Positions 16,144 through 24,668 of a stretch of 45,035 nt of DNA are shown one piece after another (position 1 is the stretch's first letter; every line of letters starts with the position of its first letter). A program made the translations under genes and the position numbers. The stretch comes from an uncultured Bacteroidia bacterium (GTDB lineage: Bacteria > Bacteroidota > Bacteroidia > Bacteroidales > F082): positions 1 through 45,035 of the forward strand of contig CACXQV010000015.1 of NCBI GenBank assembly GCA_902769875.1. The letters are read 5' to 3'. Under the pieces are notes generated by a model, which ran no database searches, was not told the origin of the DNA, and saw nothing but the letters and a program-made list of their open reading frames with translations.

Positions 16144-17346
16144 CTATCTCACAAGCGGCTCGGCCTCGGGCAGCACAATGGTGGTGTCGTTGATGAAGTC
16201 CCAAATCGCATCAGGGGGAATCTGCCAAGTGGTGTTGTTGAGAACGACCAAGAAGCGGCGATGCGTAGTGTCGCGGACGATGACGCTGCGGTAGCCCTTC
16301 CACCAGCCATAATGGAAAAAGATTCCGGGATAATTCTTGTTCATTCGCCAGCCGAAGCCATAGTTTTCATCGTTTTTCCACTTGGGCGAGCCTGGCTTGA
16401 AGGCTTCGGCCTGAAGGCTGTCGGGCAGCAATGTTTGGTTGTCCAAAGCCTTGTTGAACAGCCAAATGTCATCCACGGTCGAGAACATGATTTTGTCGCC
16501 CATCACGCCGTTCAGGTAGTCGTTTCTTGCCTTTTCCGGACCTTTCCTGTACATATCGTGGCCATGCACATCGACGGGCATGTATTGCGAGACCTTGTCC
16601 TCGTCGCGCATCGAATAGATGAAAGAATGGGTCATGCCCAAAGGCTCAAAGATGCGCTCGCGCATGAAGTCTTCGAAATGCTCGCCGCTCACCCGCTCCA
16701 CCACCGAGCCTAAGAGCGCATAGTTCACGTTGTTATAGAGAAAAACCGCATCAGGGGCATTATAAGGCTTGGGCGTTTTCTCGGCCATCATCTTGATCAT
16801 CTCCTCGTTGGAGAACGGCTTACGGCGGTCGGGCCAATGCTTGTCGGCCATGGCGTCGTAGCGCGGCAAGCCCGAACGATGGTTGAGTAATTGCCTGATG
16901 GTGATGCCTTCGTAAGGCAACTCAGGGATATGCTTCCTCACGTCGTCATCGTAATCGAGCTTTCCCTCGGCTTCGAGCAGCATGATGGCCTCGGCGGTAA
17001 ACATCTTCGAGTCCGACGAAAGCTGGAAGGCATCATCCACGCGCAACGAGTCTTTCTTCCGTTTGCTCAAGTCGCGCCAGCCGAAGGCCTTCTCGTAGAT
17101 GACCTGATCCTGCTCGGCATAGAGCACCACACCGTTCATCCCGCTGTGCGAAAAATCCGTGAAGAGCTTGTCGGCCATCCCGGCCTTCTTCTCCACCTGC
17201 AGCTTGTTCAAATCGACGAAAAGGCTGTCGATATTCAAGCGCGGCACCTGCTTGTCGGCGACGTTGGGTTGTTGTTGTCTTTCGCAAGAGAAAATAGAGA
17301 CCGACAGAAGCAGAAAAACTGATATGATGAGTGGTTTTATCGTCAT
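16144..17346 (-). CDS. Serine beta-lactamase-like hydrolase (class C / S12 family) lipoprotein
   Basis: Signal peptide with lipidation Cys21 (SVSIFSC). The active-site motifs of the penicillin-binding-protein-like fold are present: S111-D-S-K114 (QLSSDSKMFTA, SxxK), Y204-N-N206 (LYNNVNYALLG, YxN) and HYGWWKGYRS as the third motif, with His-Tyr-Gly where true lactamases have Lys-Thr-Gly. Other family marks are IRQLLNHRSGLPRYD and FEPLGMTHSF. 400 residues. The HxG motif is typical of esterases and D-amino-peptidase-like members, so an antibiotic-resistance role is not supported. It is convergent with the regulator (23-bp gap) and has its own promoter. Confidence 0.88.
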   Translation of the reverse strand: MTIKPLIISVFLLLSVSIFSCERQQQPNVADKQVPRLNIDSLFVDLNKLQVEKKAGMADKLFTDFSHSGMNGVVLYAEQDQVIYEKAFGWRDLSKRKKDSLRVDDAFQLSSDSKMFTAEAIMLLEAEGKLDYDDDVRKHIPELPYEGITIRQLLNHRSGLPRYDAMADKHWPDRRKPFSNEEMIKMMAEKTPKPYNAPDAVFLYNNVNYALLGSVVERVSGEHFEDFMRERIFEPLGMTHSFIYSMRDEDKVSQYMPVDVHGHDMYRKGPEKARNDYLNGVMGDKIMFSTVDDIWLFNKALDNQTLLPDSLQAEAFKPGSPKWKNDENYGFGWRMNKNYPGIFFHYGWWKGYRSVIVRDTTHRRFLVVLNNTTWQIPPDAIWDFINDTTIVLPEAEPLVR

Positions 17347-17356
17347 TTCCAGATGG

Positions 17357-17364
17357 CAAAATTA
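17357..17364 (-). promoter_or_regulatory. -7 box (TAATTTTG) for the serine hydrolase
   Basis: Full TAnnTTTG match on the minus strand only 11 bp before the ATG at 17346, so the leader must be very short. Confidence 0.5.
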
Positions 17365-17426
17365 CGGAAAACTATCCTTTTTTTGGCATTTTGAAGATAA
17401 TTTTGTCCTAATTCACTAATTATTAC

Positions 17427-17434
17427 TACTTTTG
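17427..17434 (+). promoter_or_regulatory. -7 box (TACTTTTG) for the DEAD-box helicase
   Basis: TACTTTTG lies 36 bp before the ATG at 17471. This also argues against a start at 17432, which would put the start codon inside the promoter. Confidence 0.6.
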
Positions 17435-17470
17435 CAGCCCAATTCATACTACTATTCAATTATTTATTTC

Positions 17471-19567
17471 ATGTCACAATTTACCGATTTTGGATTGAAT
17501 CCCGCTCTGTTGAAGGCTATAAAGGAGTTGGGGTTTGAAAATCCTATGCCGATACAGGAGAAGACGATTCCTGTACTCTTGGAGAAAGATGTTGACTTTG
17601 TGGGCCTTGCACAGACGGGAACAGGTAAGACTGCCGCTTTTGGTTTGCCGCTGTTGAACAAGATTGACGAAACGCAACGATGCGTCCAAGCGTTGATTCT
17701 TTGTCCGACGCGCGAACTTTGTATGCAGATTACACGCGACTTGCGCAACTATGCCAAGTACATTCCAGAAATCCTGATTGTGCCCGTTTACGGCGGCGCC
17801 AGCATCGAAGTACAATTCAAAGATTTGGCCAAGAAGCCGCAGATTATCGTGGCCACGCCGGGCCGCTTGCGCGATATGATTCGCCGCAACCGCGTGGATT
17901 TCAGCAACGTGAAGACGATGATTCTCGACGAGGCCGACGAAATGCTCAACATGGGCTTCCAAGAGGAGGTCGACGACATCCTCGAGTACATGCCCAAGGA
18001 AGGACGCCACACCATGCTCTTCTCGGCCACCATGCCGAAAGAGGTGGAGGCCATCCTCAACAAATACATGACCGACCCCGTGAAGGTGGCCGTGGGCGAA
18101 CGCAACTCAGGCACCGCCAACGTCGACCACATCTACTACATGATGGCCGCCAAAGACCGCTACTCGGTGCTGAAGCGCATCATCGACTACACGCCGTCCA
18201 TCTACGGCATCATCTTCTGCCGCACCAAGCTGGAAACCCAAGAGATTGCCGACAACCTCATCCAAGACGGCTACAACGCCGCCGCACTGCATGGCGACCT
18301 GTCGCAAGGCATGCGCGACAACGTGATGGACCACTTCCGCAAACGCAGCCTGCAACTGCTGGTGGCTACCGACGTGGCCGCCCGTGGCATCGACGTGAAG
18401 GAACTGACACACATCATCAATTACAACCTTCCCGACGACATCGAGACTTACGTTCACCGCAGCGGTCGCACAGGTCGTGCCGACAAACGCGGCATCTGCC
18501 TCAGCCTCATCAACCTGCGCGAAAAGAGCAAAATCAAGAAGATTGAAAAAATCGTGGGCCGTCCCTTCGAGAAGGCCATGATTCCCACGGGCAAGGAAGT
18601 GTGCGAGAAACAGCTCTTCAACCACATTGACCGCATCGAACACGTCGACATCAACCGCGAGGAGATTGACGACTACCTGCCAGTGGTGTTCCGCAAGCTG
18701 GAATGGATGAGCCGCGAAGAGCTCATCACCCGCATGGTGGCCCTCAACTTCAACCGTTTCCTTGACTATTACAAGAACGCCGTCGACCTCAACGTCAACG
18801 AAAAAGACGAGAAGAAAGACCGCAAGGAAATCAAGAAAGAGCGCGAGCACCGCGACGAAACCATGACACGCCTCTTCTTCGGAATGGGCAAGAACGACCA
18901 CATCCTGCCGCAGAAGATCATAGGCAAAATCAACGACGTGACCCACTCGAAGAACATCCCGATTGGCCGCATCGACCTCTTTGGCGACTATTCCTACGTC
19001 GACGTGGAAGAGAGCTTCGTGCCGATGATTCTGGAAAGCTTCGCCGACCCGCACTACAACCCGCGCGGCATCGTGGTGGAAGTGGCCAAAGAACAGCCCG
19101 ACCGCAAGAAAGGCAGCAGCGAGCGCAAGGAACGCCGCGACCGCGACGAACGCCGTGAAAAACGCGACGACTTCCGCAAGGAACGCGACCGCCGCGACGA
19201 CGACTTCTTCGAGAAGAAACCGAAGAAGAAAAAGAAGGACTTCGACGACGACAAACCCCTCTACAAGTCGGAACGCTCACGCGATGGCCGCGAGTGGCTC
19301 GACCCCGACTGGAAAGACCACTTGGACGACATCGATGTTTTCATTGACGACGACGACCGCCCAAGCCGCAAGCAGCGCAACGCCGAGCGTGGTTTCGGCA
19401 GCAGCCGTGGAGGTTCCAAAGGTGGCTCGAGAGGAGGAAGTCCAAGAGGAGGCTCATCGAGAGGCTCGTCATCGAGGGATTCAGGCCGTGGTCGCCGTGG
19501 CGCCAGCCGCTATGACGATGATTATTATGCCCCGCGCCGCCGTGGCGGTGGAGGCCGCAGGAGATAG
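17471..19567 (+). CDS. deaD: DEAD-box ATP-dependent RNA helicase with basic RGG-like tail
   Basis: 698 residues from ATG 17471. The Q motif FTDFGLNPALLKAIKELG and MPIQE open the core. Motif I is AQTGTGKT (47-54), Ia PTRELCMQ (79-86), DEAD 153-156, SAT 185-187, ARGID 304-308 and VI HRSGRTGR (329-336). A charged helical segment (~440-475) leads to a DbpA-type RNA-binding domain (~480-545: IPIGRIDLFGDYSYVDVEES). The final ~140 residues are low complexity: Arg/Asp/Lys-rich blocks, then Gly-Ser-Arg repeats ending GGGGRRR. It unwinds RNA, probably in ribosome assembly or cold growth as known for DeaD/CsdA. The hairpin at 19619-19649 ends the unit. Confidence 0.95.
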   Translation: MSQFTDFGLNPALLKAIKELGFENPMPIQEKTIPVLLEKDVDFVGLAQTGTGKTAAFGLPLLNKIDETQRCVQALILCPTRELCMQITRDLRNYAKYIPEILIVPVYGGASIEVQFKDLAKKPQIIVATPGRLRDMIRRNRVDFSNVKTMILDEADEMLNMGFQEEVDDILEYMPKEGRHTMLFSATMPKEVEAILNKYMTDPVKVAVGERNSGTANVDHIYYMMAAKDRYSVLKRIIDYTPSIYGIIFCRTKLETQEIADNLIQDGYNAAALHGDLSQGMRDNVMDHFRKRSLQLLVATDVAARGIDVKELTHIINYNLPDDIETYVHRSGRTGRADKRGICLSLINLREKSKIKKIEKIVGRPFEKAMIPTGKEVCEKQLFNHIDRIEHVDINREEIDDYLPVVFRKLEWMSREELITRMVALNFNRFLDYYKNAVDLNVNEKDEKKDRKEIKKEREHRDETMTRLFFGMGKNDHILPQKIIGKINDVTHSKNIPIGRIDLFGDYSYVDVEESFVPMILESFADPHYNPRGIVVEVAKEQPDRKKGSSERKERRDRDERREKRDDFRKERDRRDDDFFEKKPKKKKKDFDDDKPLYKSERSRDGREWLDPDWKDHLDDIDVFIDDDDRPSRKQRNAERGFGSSRGGSKGGSRGGSPRGGSSRGSSSRDSGRGRRGASRYDDDYYAPRRRGGGGRRR

Positions 19568-19618
19568 TTTTTTGGTCACAAAACCGACAAAACCATCAAA
19601 ACAAAAGCATTTCTAACA

Positions 19619-19649
19619 AGCAACGGCACCCAACCGGGATGCCGTTGCT
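19619..19649 (+). terminator. Terminator hairpin after the helicase gene
   Basis: AGCAACGGCA (19619-19628) pairs with TGCCGTTGCT (19640-19649), with a CCC/GGG inner pair around AACC; a short T run (GTTTC) follows. Confidence 0.65.
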
Positions 19650-19672
19650 GTTTCAAACTGAAAACAAAAAGC

Positions 19673-20107
19673 ATGATAGATGTTGAGGCTTTAAAATCCT
19701 ATGCTTACGACACAATAGGGGCTATTCATGAAGTTCATAAAGAGTTAGGGCCGGGACTTTATGAAAAAGTCTATCAAGAAGGACTTCAATTAGAATTGTC
19801 TGAAAGGAATATCCATTTTCAGAAAGAATTGTCGTTTCATCCAACCTATCACGGGAAAGAAATGAAAGCCACTTATAGATTGGACTTTTTGGTTAATGAT
19901 GACATTATTGTTGAGTTGAAGTCCGTCGAAAATCTAACCAACGAACACAAAGCACAATTATTCAATTATATGAGATTGATGAAAGCCTCTGTAGGTATCT
20001 TGGTCAACTTTTATCCGAAGTTTGCTGAAATCGAGCGTTATTTCTTTGATTCAGAAAGTAATGAAGTATATGCCTCCGATGGCTTCCCCATCAGAAAATA
20101 CAGTTAA
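19673..20107 (+). CDS. GxxExxY family protein (PD-(D/E)xK nuclease-like)
   Basis: 144 residues. The name-giving motif is in LGPGLYEKVYQEGLQLEL, preceded by the usual AIHEVHKE. The nuclease-like core RLDFLVNDDIIVELKSVENL supplies the Asp and Glu-x-Lys of the PD-(D/E)xK fold, followed by HKAQLFNYMRLMKASVGILVNF. The biochemical role of this common family is not established; single genes of it are scattered through Bacteroidetes genomes. It is more AT-rich than the helicase gene before it and sits between two hairpin terminators, so it is a stand-alone unit. Confidence 0.9.
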   Translation: MIDVEALKSYAYDTIGAIHEVHKELGPGLYEKVYQEGLQLELSERNIHFQKELSFHPTYHGKEMKATYRLDFLVNDDIIVELKSVENLTNEHKAQLFNYMRLMKASVGILVNFYPKFAEIERYFFDSESNEVYASDGFPIRKYS

Positions 20108-20136
20108 ATCCACAAGGTCATCTGTTAGGATGCTTT

Positions 20137-20163
20137 GGAAAGCAGGCCGGTTGGCTGCTTTCC
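20137..20163 (+). terminator. Terminator hairpin after the GxxExxY gene
   Basis: GGAAAGCAG (20137-20145) pairs with CTGCTTTCC (20155-20163), followed by TGATTTTGTGAGTTTTG. Confidence 0.65.
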
Positions 20164-20204
20164 TGATTTTGTGAGTTTTGTAGGTTTTGTGAAATAAAGA
20201 AAAA

Positions 20205-21140
20205 ATGGCAAATTTAAAAACATGGATAAGGGCAGCCCGTCCGAGGACGGTGCTGCTCTCTTTTTCGGGAGTGCTGTTGGGCGGTTTTTTGGCAGCTCGC
20301 CTGGCCATCAACGGGGAATTCTTTTATCCTTTCCCCATCCTTTTCGCTGCTATCACAGCCGTGTTGCTTCAAATTCTCTCCAACCTCGCCAACGACTACG
20401 GCGACTTCAAGAAAGGCACTGACAACGCGAAGCGCGTTGGTCCGCAACGCGAGATGCAGAGTGGTGCCATCACGGAGAAGGAAATGAAATGGGCGTTAGT
20501 CATAGTGAGTGGATTATGCTTGTTGTCTGGTTTCTTGTTGCTTTTTGTGTATCACGTTGCCCAAGTGGCTGTAGTGCCCCATTATCGCTTTTTGTTTGTG
20601 TTGTCGTTCTTTATTGCCCTTGGCATAGGGGCTATTTTGGCAGCCTTGCTTTACACCTTGGGCAAACGTCCATACGGCTATCGCGGCCTGGGCGACCTGT
20701 TCTGCTTCCTCTTTTTTGGTTGGGCAGCCGTGGCAGGTACCTATTATTTGTCTGCTCCTTGGTTCGATTTCAGCGTCTTTCTTCCGGCAACGGCCATGGG
20801 TTTCCTCTCCAACGCCGTGCTCAACATCAACAATATGCGCGATTACGAAAACGACAAGGCTTCGGGCAAAAACAGCCTCGTGGTGAAATTGGGGCAGAAA
20901 AAGGCTTTCATTTACCATTGCCTGCTCATCGTCGGGGCGTTTGTTTGTTTGACGGTTTTTCTCGTTCTGAAACACGAACCTTATTATACATACTCATTTT
21001 GGCTGCTTTTTCCCTTGTTTTTCAAGGATTTGAAAGCCATAAAAACCACAAAGCCCGAACTCCTTGACCCGTTTTTGGGGCGACAGGTGAAGCACAGTTT
21101 TTTGGTGGTAGTGGTTTACGGAATATTGCTCATTGCTTGA
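20205..21140 (+). CDS. menA: 1,4-dihydroxy-2-naphthoate polyprenyltransferase
   Basis: 311 residues, UbiA superfamily membrane protein with eight to nine hydrophobic segments. The first Asp-rich prenyl-diphosphate site is LANDYGDFKKGTDNAKRVGP (~61-80, with the MenA-type RVGP). The second is NNMRDYENDKASGKNSLVVK (~205-225). It attaches the polyprenyl tail to DHNA, the membrane step of menaquinone synthesis. Its last 11 bp overlap the stop of the convergent methyltransferase gene. The final ~26 codons are duplicated 2.6 kb downstream at 23709-23789; see the RM island. Confidence 0.94.
   Translation: MANLKTWIRAARPRTVLLSFSGVLLGGFLAARLAINGEFFYPFPILFAAITAVLLQILSNLANDYGDFKKGTDNAKRVGPQREMQSGAITEKEMKWALVIVSGLCLLSGFLLLFVYHVAQVAVVPHYRFLFVLSFFIALGIGAILAALLYTLGKRPYGYRGLGDLFCFLFFGWAAVAGTYYLSAPWFDFSVFLPATAMGFLSNAVLNINNMRDYENDKASGKNSLVVKLGQKKAFIYHCLLIVGAFVCLTVFLVLKHEPYYTYSFWLLFPLFFKDLKAIKTTKPELLDPFLGRQVKHSFLVVVVYGILLIA
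21060..21117 (+). repeat. Left copy of the menA 3'-end duplication
   Basis: 58 bp matching 23709-23766 at 55 positions. The three differences (CCG/CCT, CGA/CGG, GTA/GTG) all fall at third codon positions in the menA frame and are silent. Confidence 0.85.
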
Positions 21141-22890
21141 TATTTGCCGATGAATAGGTTGTTTCCAATAATTGTTCCATCGTTAAGTCGGTAAAAGTAT
21201 TCCAGATTTTCAATCGGAAAGGGATGTAATCATCAAACAGTTGCTTGATGTATTCTATTTCGAAAACCAAGCGTAAATCACGGTCGTTTGATTCTTTTCT
21301 TACTTCGTGCTTCGTTCCAACTCTTGCCACTTTAATCATATACAAGTCGCGAATGCCTTTCCCCTTCGTGTAAGGCATAAAATAATACAATTCATTGAGT
21401 TTGACCGTTGAAGGGAACTTAATGCCTGAGTAGTATATTTTGGCAGATTGGTTGTTGAATGAAGCAATATTGTCATTTTTCACCAAACTGACCAATACAT
21501 GCCTTGTTGCATCCAGTTCAAAACCGTTTTCGATAAACGGATTGATGACGATTTCATCCGGATATTCTTTTTGCACATCGAAGAGATTCAAGGCAAACGG
21601 TTTCGGTGGAATCATATTACGGGCAATCTCATTGGCTTGCTCAAAATGGCTTTCTTCATAATGCAAGGCATCAATGTCATTGAACAATCTAATCAAAGAA
21701 CGCCCGATGGCAAAAGCAAGATTCACGGGAACAGCGTTACCTATCTGTTTGTATTGATCAGACAAACTACCTTCAAATAGCCAATCATCAGGGAAGGTTT
21801 GGATTCTGGCATATTCACGGACGGTAAGCGGACGGGTTTCAATCGGATGGCAACGCTCTGTTTGTTTTTGGGCAGGAGCGCATGTAAGGGTCAGCGAAGG
21901 CTCATCCATCGCCAAACGTCGGGCCATGCCCGTTTTTCCACCTCCCAAATAGAAACTGCCTCCCATATACTCTTTTTGGATTTCTTCGGGCAGATCGCGC
22001 CAATCGCCTCCTTCGGGAACCATTCTCATCACACGGGCTTTCTTTTCGGGATAAGCTTGACCTTCTGAGGCAGGCACGTCTTTTGCAAACAGTTTCCCTT
22101 TATAGAAAGCATCTTTTAAAGTCATTACCCGTTTATATGGGTCGGGCCAACGAAAAGCCACTTGTTGGGCTATGTCGTTGCGAATGGCTATCAGAATCAG
22201 TCTTTCCCTTTTTTGCGGGACTTGATACATAATGGCTTTCAGCACCCTTGGCTCAACCAAAGTGTATCCTAACTCGGCAATGGCATTTCTAATGACCTCC
22301 AATGTCTTACCATCATCATGAGAGAGAAGCCCTTTCACATTCTCCCCCATAAACACTTTGGGTTGAATTTCTTTTACTGCACGGGCAAGTTCAAAAAACA
22401 AAGTTCCTCTTGTGTCATTCAGTCCGCCTTTTTTTCCAGCGTACGAAAATGCCTGGCAGGGGAATCCCCCTGACAAAAAGTCGATATGGCCGCGAAGGGG
22501 TTTAAAATCCACTTGATGAATGTCACCTTCAAACACATTCCATTCCGGGTGGTTTTTGCGAAGGGTTTGGCAAGCCATCGGATCGATTTCGTTCAGCAGC
22601 ACATTCCTGAAGCCCGCCAAATGCATGCCAAGAGCCAATCCACCAGCGCCAGCAAACAATTCGACAGAAGTAAAGTCACGTAAAGGGGCAACACAGAACT
22701 CCTCGTCCCAATGGGTTTCAAGCATTTGTTTTATGGCAGGAATGTCTTTAAGGTCCTCCATATAGAATCCTTTCTTGCCATTCTTGGTGTGATATGGATA
22801 TAACCCACTTTCACCCCATTTTTGTACCGTGGCCAAAGAGGTTCCTAAAATATCGGCGATATTTGTGGCTGAAATGAATGTTTGCATCAT
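21130..22890 (-). CDS. DNA cytosine-5 methyltransferase with N-terminal helix-turn-helix
   Basis: 586 residues from ATG 22890. The N-terminus (1-58) is a MerR-like DNA-binding fold (FISATNIADILGTSLATVQK), then the C5-MTase core: motif I FAGAGG (79-84), IV GGFPCQAFS (PCQ 144-146, catalytic Cys145), VI GENVKG (183-185) and VIII QKRER (226-230). Motif IX is in RPLTVREYARIQTFPDDW and motif X is IGNAVPVNLAFAIG. About 150 further residues (~435-586) follow the core and are unassigned. It should protect the target of the partner Eco47II-like enzyme, GGNCC in the type member; that specificity is inferred from the partner. The start overlaps the endonuclease stop by one base (TGATG). Confidence 0.92.
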   Translation of the reverse strand: MMQTFISATNIADILGTSLATVQKWGESGLYPYHTKNGKKGFYMEDLKDIPAIKQMLETHWDEEFCVAPLRDFTSVELFAGAGGLALGMHLAGFRNVLLNEIDPMACQTLRKNHPEWNVFEGDIHQVDFKPLRGHIDFLSGGFPCQAFSYAGKKGGLNDTRGTLFFELARAVKEIQPKVFMGENVKGLLSHDDGKTLEVIRNAIAELGYTLVEPRVLKAIMYQVPQKRERLILIAIRNDIAQQVAFRWPDPYKRVMTLKDAFYKGKLFAKDVPASEGQAYPEKKARVMRMVPEGGDWRDLPEEIQKEYMGGSFYLGGGKTGMARRLAMDEPSLTLTCAPAQKQTERCHPIETRPLTVREYARIQTFPDDWLFEGSLSDQYKQIGNAVPVNLAFAIGRSLIRLFNDIDALHYEESHFEQANEIARNMIPPKPFALNLFDVQKEYPDEIVINPFIENGFELDATRHVLVSLVKNDNIASFNNQSAKIYYSGIKFPSTVKLNELYYFMPYTKGKGIRDLYMIKVARVGTKHEVRKESNDRDLRLVFEIEYIKQLFDDYIPFRLKIWNTFTDLTMEQLLETTYSSANIKQ

Positions 22891-23645
22891 CAAAAGTTTT
22901 CGAATCCTTCGTATGTTTTAAACGCAAGCAAATATAAACTCTTGTAGAAATCTGTCTTGTCAAGTTCTTCATACACGGAATTATGCAATCTGATGGAATC
23001 GTCCTCAGCTATGACATCATCTAAGACAATTGGCAATGCTTTACATAATTTACAGAAAGCATCTTTGTCGTCAAAAACAATATTATAGAATTTATCCATT
23101 GATACACGACGGATTCGCTGATGCGAGTATTTTTGCTTTCTCCCATTCTCATTTATGGTAATCTCCCATATTTCATTCTGTGATTTTTTGGCAATTGTTT
23201 CAACAAGCATGCAAGTCGCCTTGTCGTCGTGAAGTATCTTACTTTGCATTTTCACATAAGTGTCTGATGCACTTGCAGCATTCATCGTATTGTGCTTGTT
23301 CTTCATTTCAACATAAATGTGAAGGTCATCGTTCAAAACATCAAATCCTCCTTGTTCTCCATTCTCAGGAACCAGCCAACCATTGCCAGCAAAACGGAAA
23401 ATGTTTTGGTGAAAATAGCCTATTCGGTTATTGTTTGTTTTATCAATTTGACGAATGCATTCAGATTCAATGGTTTGTCGCATCGTTTGACCATAAATCT
23501 TTGCATCAAATGTCAATTTGATTGGATCAATGATGTTTTGGTTGAATTCTTTCAGATTGATGCTACGGCGATACTGAAGAACAGTCGCTCTTACATGGTT
23601 ATAAATGTCTTCATTGGATATGAACCCCAGATTATAATTTCCCAT
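22890..23645 (-). CDS. Type II restriction endonuclease, Eco47II family
   Basis: 251 residues from ATG 23645 (MGNYNLGFISNEDIYNHV); a TTG 21 bases upstream is less likely. The family pattern is strong: INLKEFNQNIIDPIKLTFDA, GYFHQNIFRFAGNGW, and the catalytic-looking GGFDVLNDDLHIYVEMKNKH (Asp...Glu-x-Lys of the PD-(D/E)xK fold), then HDDKATCMLVETIAKKSQ. Eco47II cuts GGNCC; the same specificity is likely but unproved here. It is first in the two-gene unit, before its methyltransferase, with a -7 box 19 bp upstream. Endonuclease-first order is unusual for safe establishment and may imply control by the HTH of the methyltransferase. Confidence 0.9.
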   Translation of the reverse strand: MGNYNLGFISNEDIYNHVRATVLQYRRSINLKEFNQNIIDPIKLTFDAKIYGQTMRQTIESECIRQIDKTNNNRIGYFHQNIFRFAGNGWLVPENGEQGGFDVLNDDLHIYVEMKNKHNTMNAASASDTYVKMQSKILHDDKATCMLVETIAKKSQNEIWEITINENGRKQKYSHQRIRRVSMDKFYNIVFDDKDAFCKLCKALPIVLDDVIAEDDSIRLHNSVYEELDKTDFYKSLYLLAFKTYEGFENF

Positions 23646-23663
23646 AACACGATTATTTGCCCA

Positions 23664-23671
23664 CAAAAATA
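23664..23671 (-). promoter_or_regulatory. -7 box (TATTTTTG) for the RM operon
   Basis: Full TAnnTTTG match on the minus strand, 19 bp before the endonuclease ATG. The HTH domain of the methyltransferase is a candidate regulator. Confidence 0.5.
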
Positions 23672-23708
23672 CAAATAAAAATCAAAAAACAATCGTGCCG
23701 AGAAAAAA

Positions 23709-23789
23709 CTCCTTGACCCTTTTTTGGGGCGGCAGGTGAAGCACAGTTTTTTGGTGGTGGTGGTTTTTGGGATGCTATCTCTCCTCTAA
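23709..23789 (+). pseudogene. Remnant of a menA 3' end (26 codons and stop)
   Basis: Reads LLDPFLGRQVKHSFLVVVV then FGMLSLL and a TAA at 23787, in line with LLDPFLGRQVKHSFLVVVV then YGILLIA at the end of the intact menA. There is no start or upstream coding sequence. The stop overlaps the stop of the TonB-like gene by 15 bp. Confidence 0.85.
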
Positions 23790-24542
23790 ATTTGCATCGA
23801 ATCGGACGGGGACGATGTATTCCGCATCCTTCCCCTTACGGCCACCTTCCCAATACTCCAAATTCCAAAGAGCCATAACCGCCTCATCATCAAGAGGCTT
23901 GAAGCCGGAGCTTTTCGCCAATTCCACCTTGGCGATTTTGCCTTTCTTGTTTTTCACCTTGAAGCGAACATAAGGCACCCTGCATTCATAACCAATTTCC
24001 GATTCATCATTCACGCAACGGCGATCGGAATTCCCTTGTGGGTTACCTATTAATATCGCTTCATCGTCAAGCAGTTTTTCCATACTGAAATCTTTCGCGA
24101 AAGTATATGGCCATTCCGGCTCATAGTTGAATGATATGGCTAACATACACAACAAATCGACCTTTTCGCCTTGATATTCAGCGGCTTCCGAAGGATTGGT
24201 GACCAATTGGGCATAATAGAGCGCCAATTCGTCCAAACCATAGCCCAATCCTTTGAAAACCTTGTAATCGGTTAGTTTACAATCCTTTGTGACTTTGAAC
24301 GTACAAAGCACATTACCTCGGATATGGTTCTGTTTTGCCTCTTCGGGATATTCCAATGCCTTGGTAAGACGGGAATAATAATAAAGTTGCACATAATCCA
24401 AGTGGAAATCCTTGGGCATTACATCAGGACGCACTGTTTCACAGCTATCCAAGTCGTCACGAAGGACTATCATATCTTCTTGCGCCTTGGCTTCAAAGAC
24501 GACGGCAAAGGCCAAAAACAAAACAAAGAGGGCTTTTTTCAT
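23775..24542 (-). CDS. TonB C-terminal-domain-like exported protein
   Basis: 255 residues from ATG 24542, which gives signal peptide MKKALFVLFLAFAVVFEAKA; the frame upstream crosses the promoter box. Two TonB-C-like units are recognisable: LEYPEEAKQNHIRGNVLCTF with KVFKGLGYGLDELALYYAQ (~80-135), and YVRFKVKNKKGKIAKVELA with SGFKPLDDEAVMALWNLEYW (~200-245). There is no transmembrane anchor or proline-rich spacer, so it is not a classical energy transducer. Single or double TonB-C proteins of this type are common in Bacteroidetes, and their function is mostly unknown. It is convergent with the RM island. Confidence 0.75.
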   Translation of the reverse strand: MKKALFVLFLAFAVVFEAKAQEDMIVLRDDLDSCETVRPDVMPKDFHLDYVQLYYYSRLTKALEYPEEAKQNHIRGNVLCTFKVTKDCKLTDYKVFKGLGYGLDELALYYAQLVTNPSEAAEYQGEKVDLLCMLAISFNYEPEWPYTFAKDFSMEKLLDDEAILIGNPQGNSDRRCVNDESEIGYECRVPYVRFKVKNKKGKIAKVELAKSSGFKPLDDEAVMALWNLEYWEGGRKGKDAEYIVPVRFDANLEER

Positions 24543-24563
24543 AAAGCAGGCATTTTTGTCTTG

Positions 24564-24571
24564 CAAATATA
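24564..24571 (-). promoter_or_regulatory. -7 box (TATATTTG) for the TonB-like gene
   Basis: Full TAnnTTTG match on the minus strand, 22 bp before the ATG at 24542; it supports that start. Confidence 0.55.
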
Positions 24572-24612
24572 GATATTTTCCACCAAAAGATGGCAACTTC
24601 CAAAAATGTTCT

Positions 24613-24620
24613 TATTTTTG
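24613..24620 (+). promoter_or_regulatory. -7 box (TATTTTTG) for the large T9SS protein
   Basis: TATTTTTG lies 49 bp before the ATG at 24669 and excludes the in-frame ATG at 24606, which lies ahead of the box. Confidence 0.6.
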
Positions 24621-24668
24621 CAGCGCAAAGAAAAATCTAATCAACACAACATTAAATTCTTAATCACT

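Larger units (their letters stand above)
21118..23708. mobile_element. Restriction-modification island inserted at the menA 3' end
   Basis: A ~2.6-kb AT-rich segment holding only the methyltransferase and restriction-enzyme genes, bounded by two menA 3'-end copies in direct orientation. No integrase or transposase is present. The left methyltransferase stop overlaps the menA stop by 11 bp. The TonB-like gene likewise overlaps the remnant menA stop on the right, so the ancestral order was evidently menA convergent with the TonB-like gene. Exact edges cannot be placed to the base. Confidence 0.75.

Noticed and set aside
16144-17346. Antibiotic-resistance beta-lactamase
   Set aside because: The third motif is HYG, not KTG, and the family is mostly esterases and peptidases.
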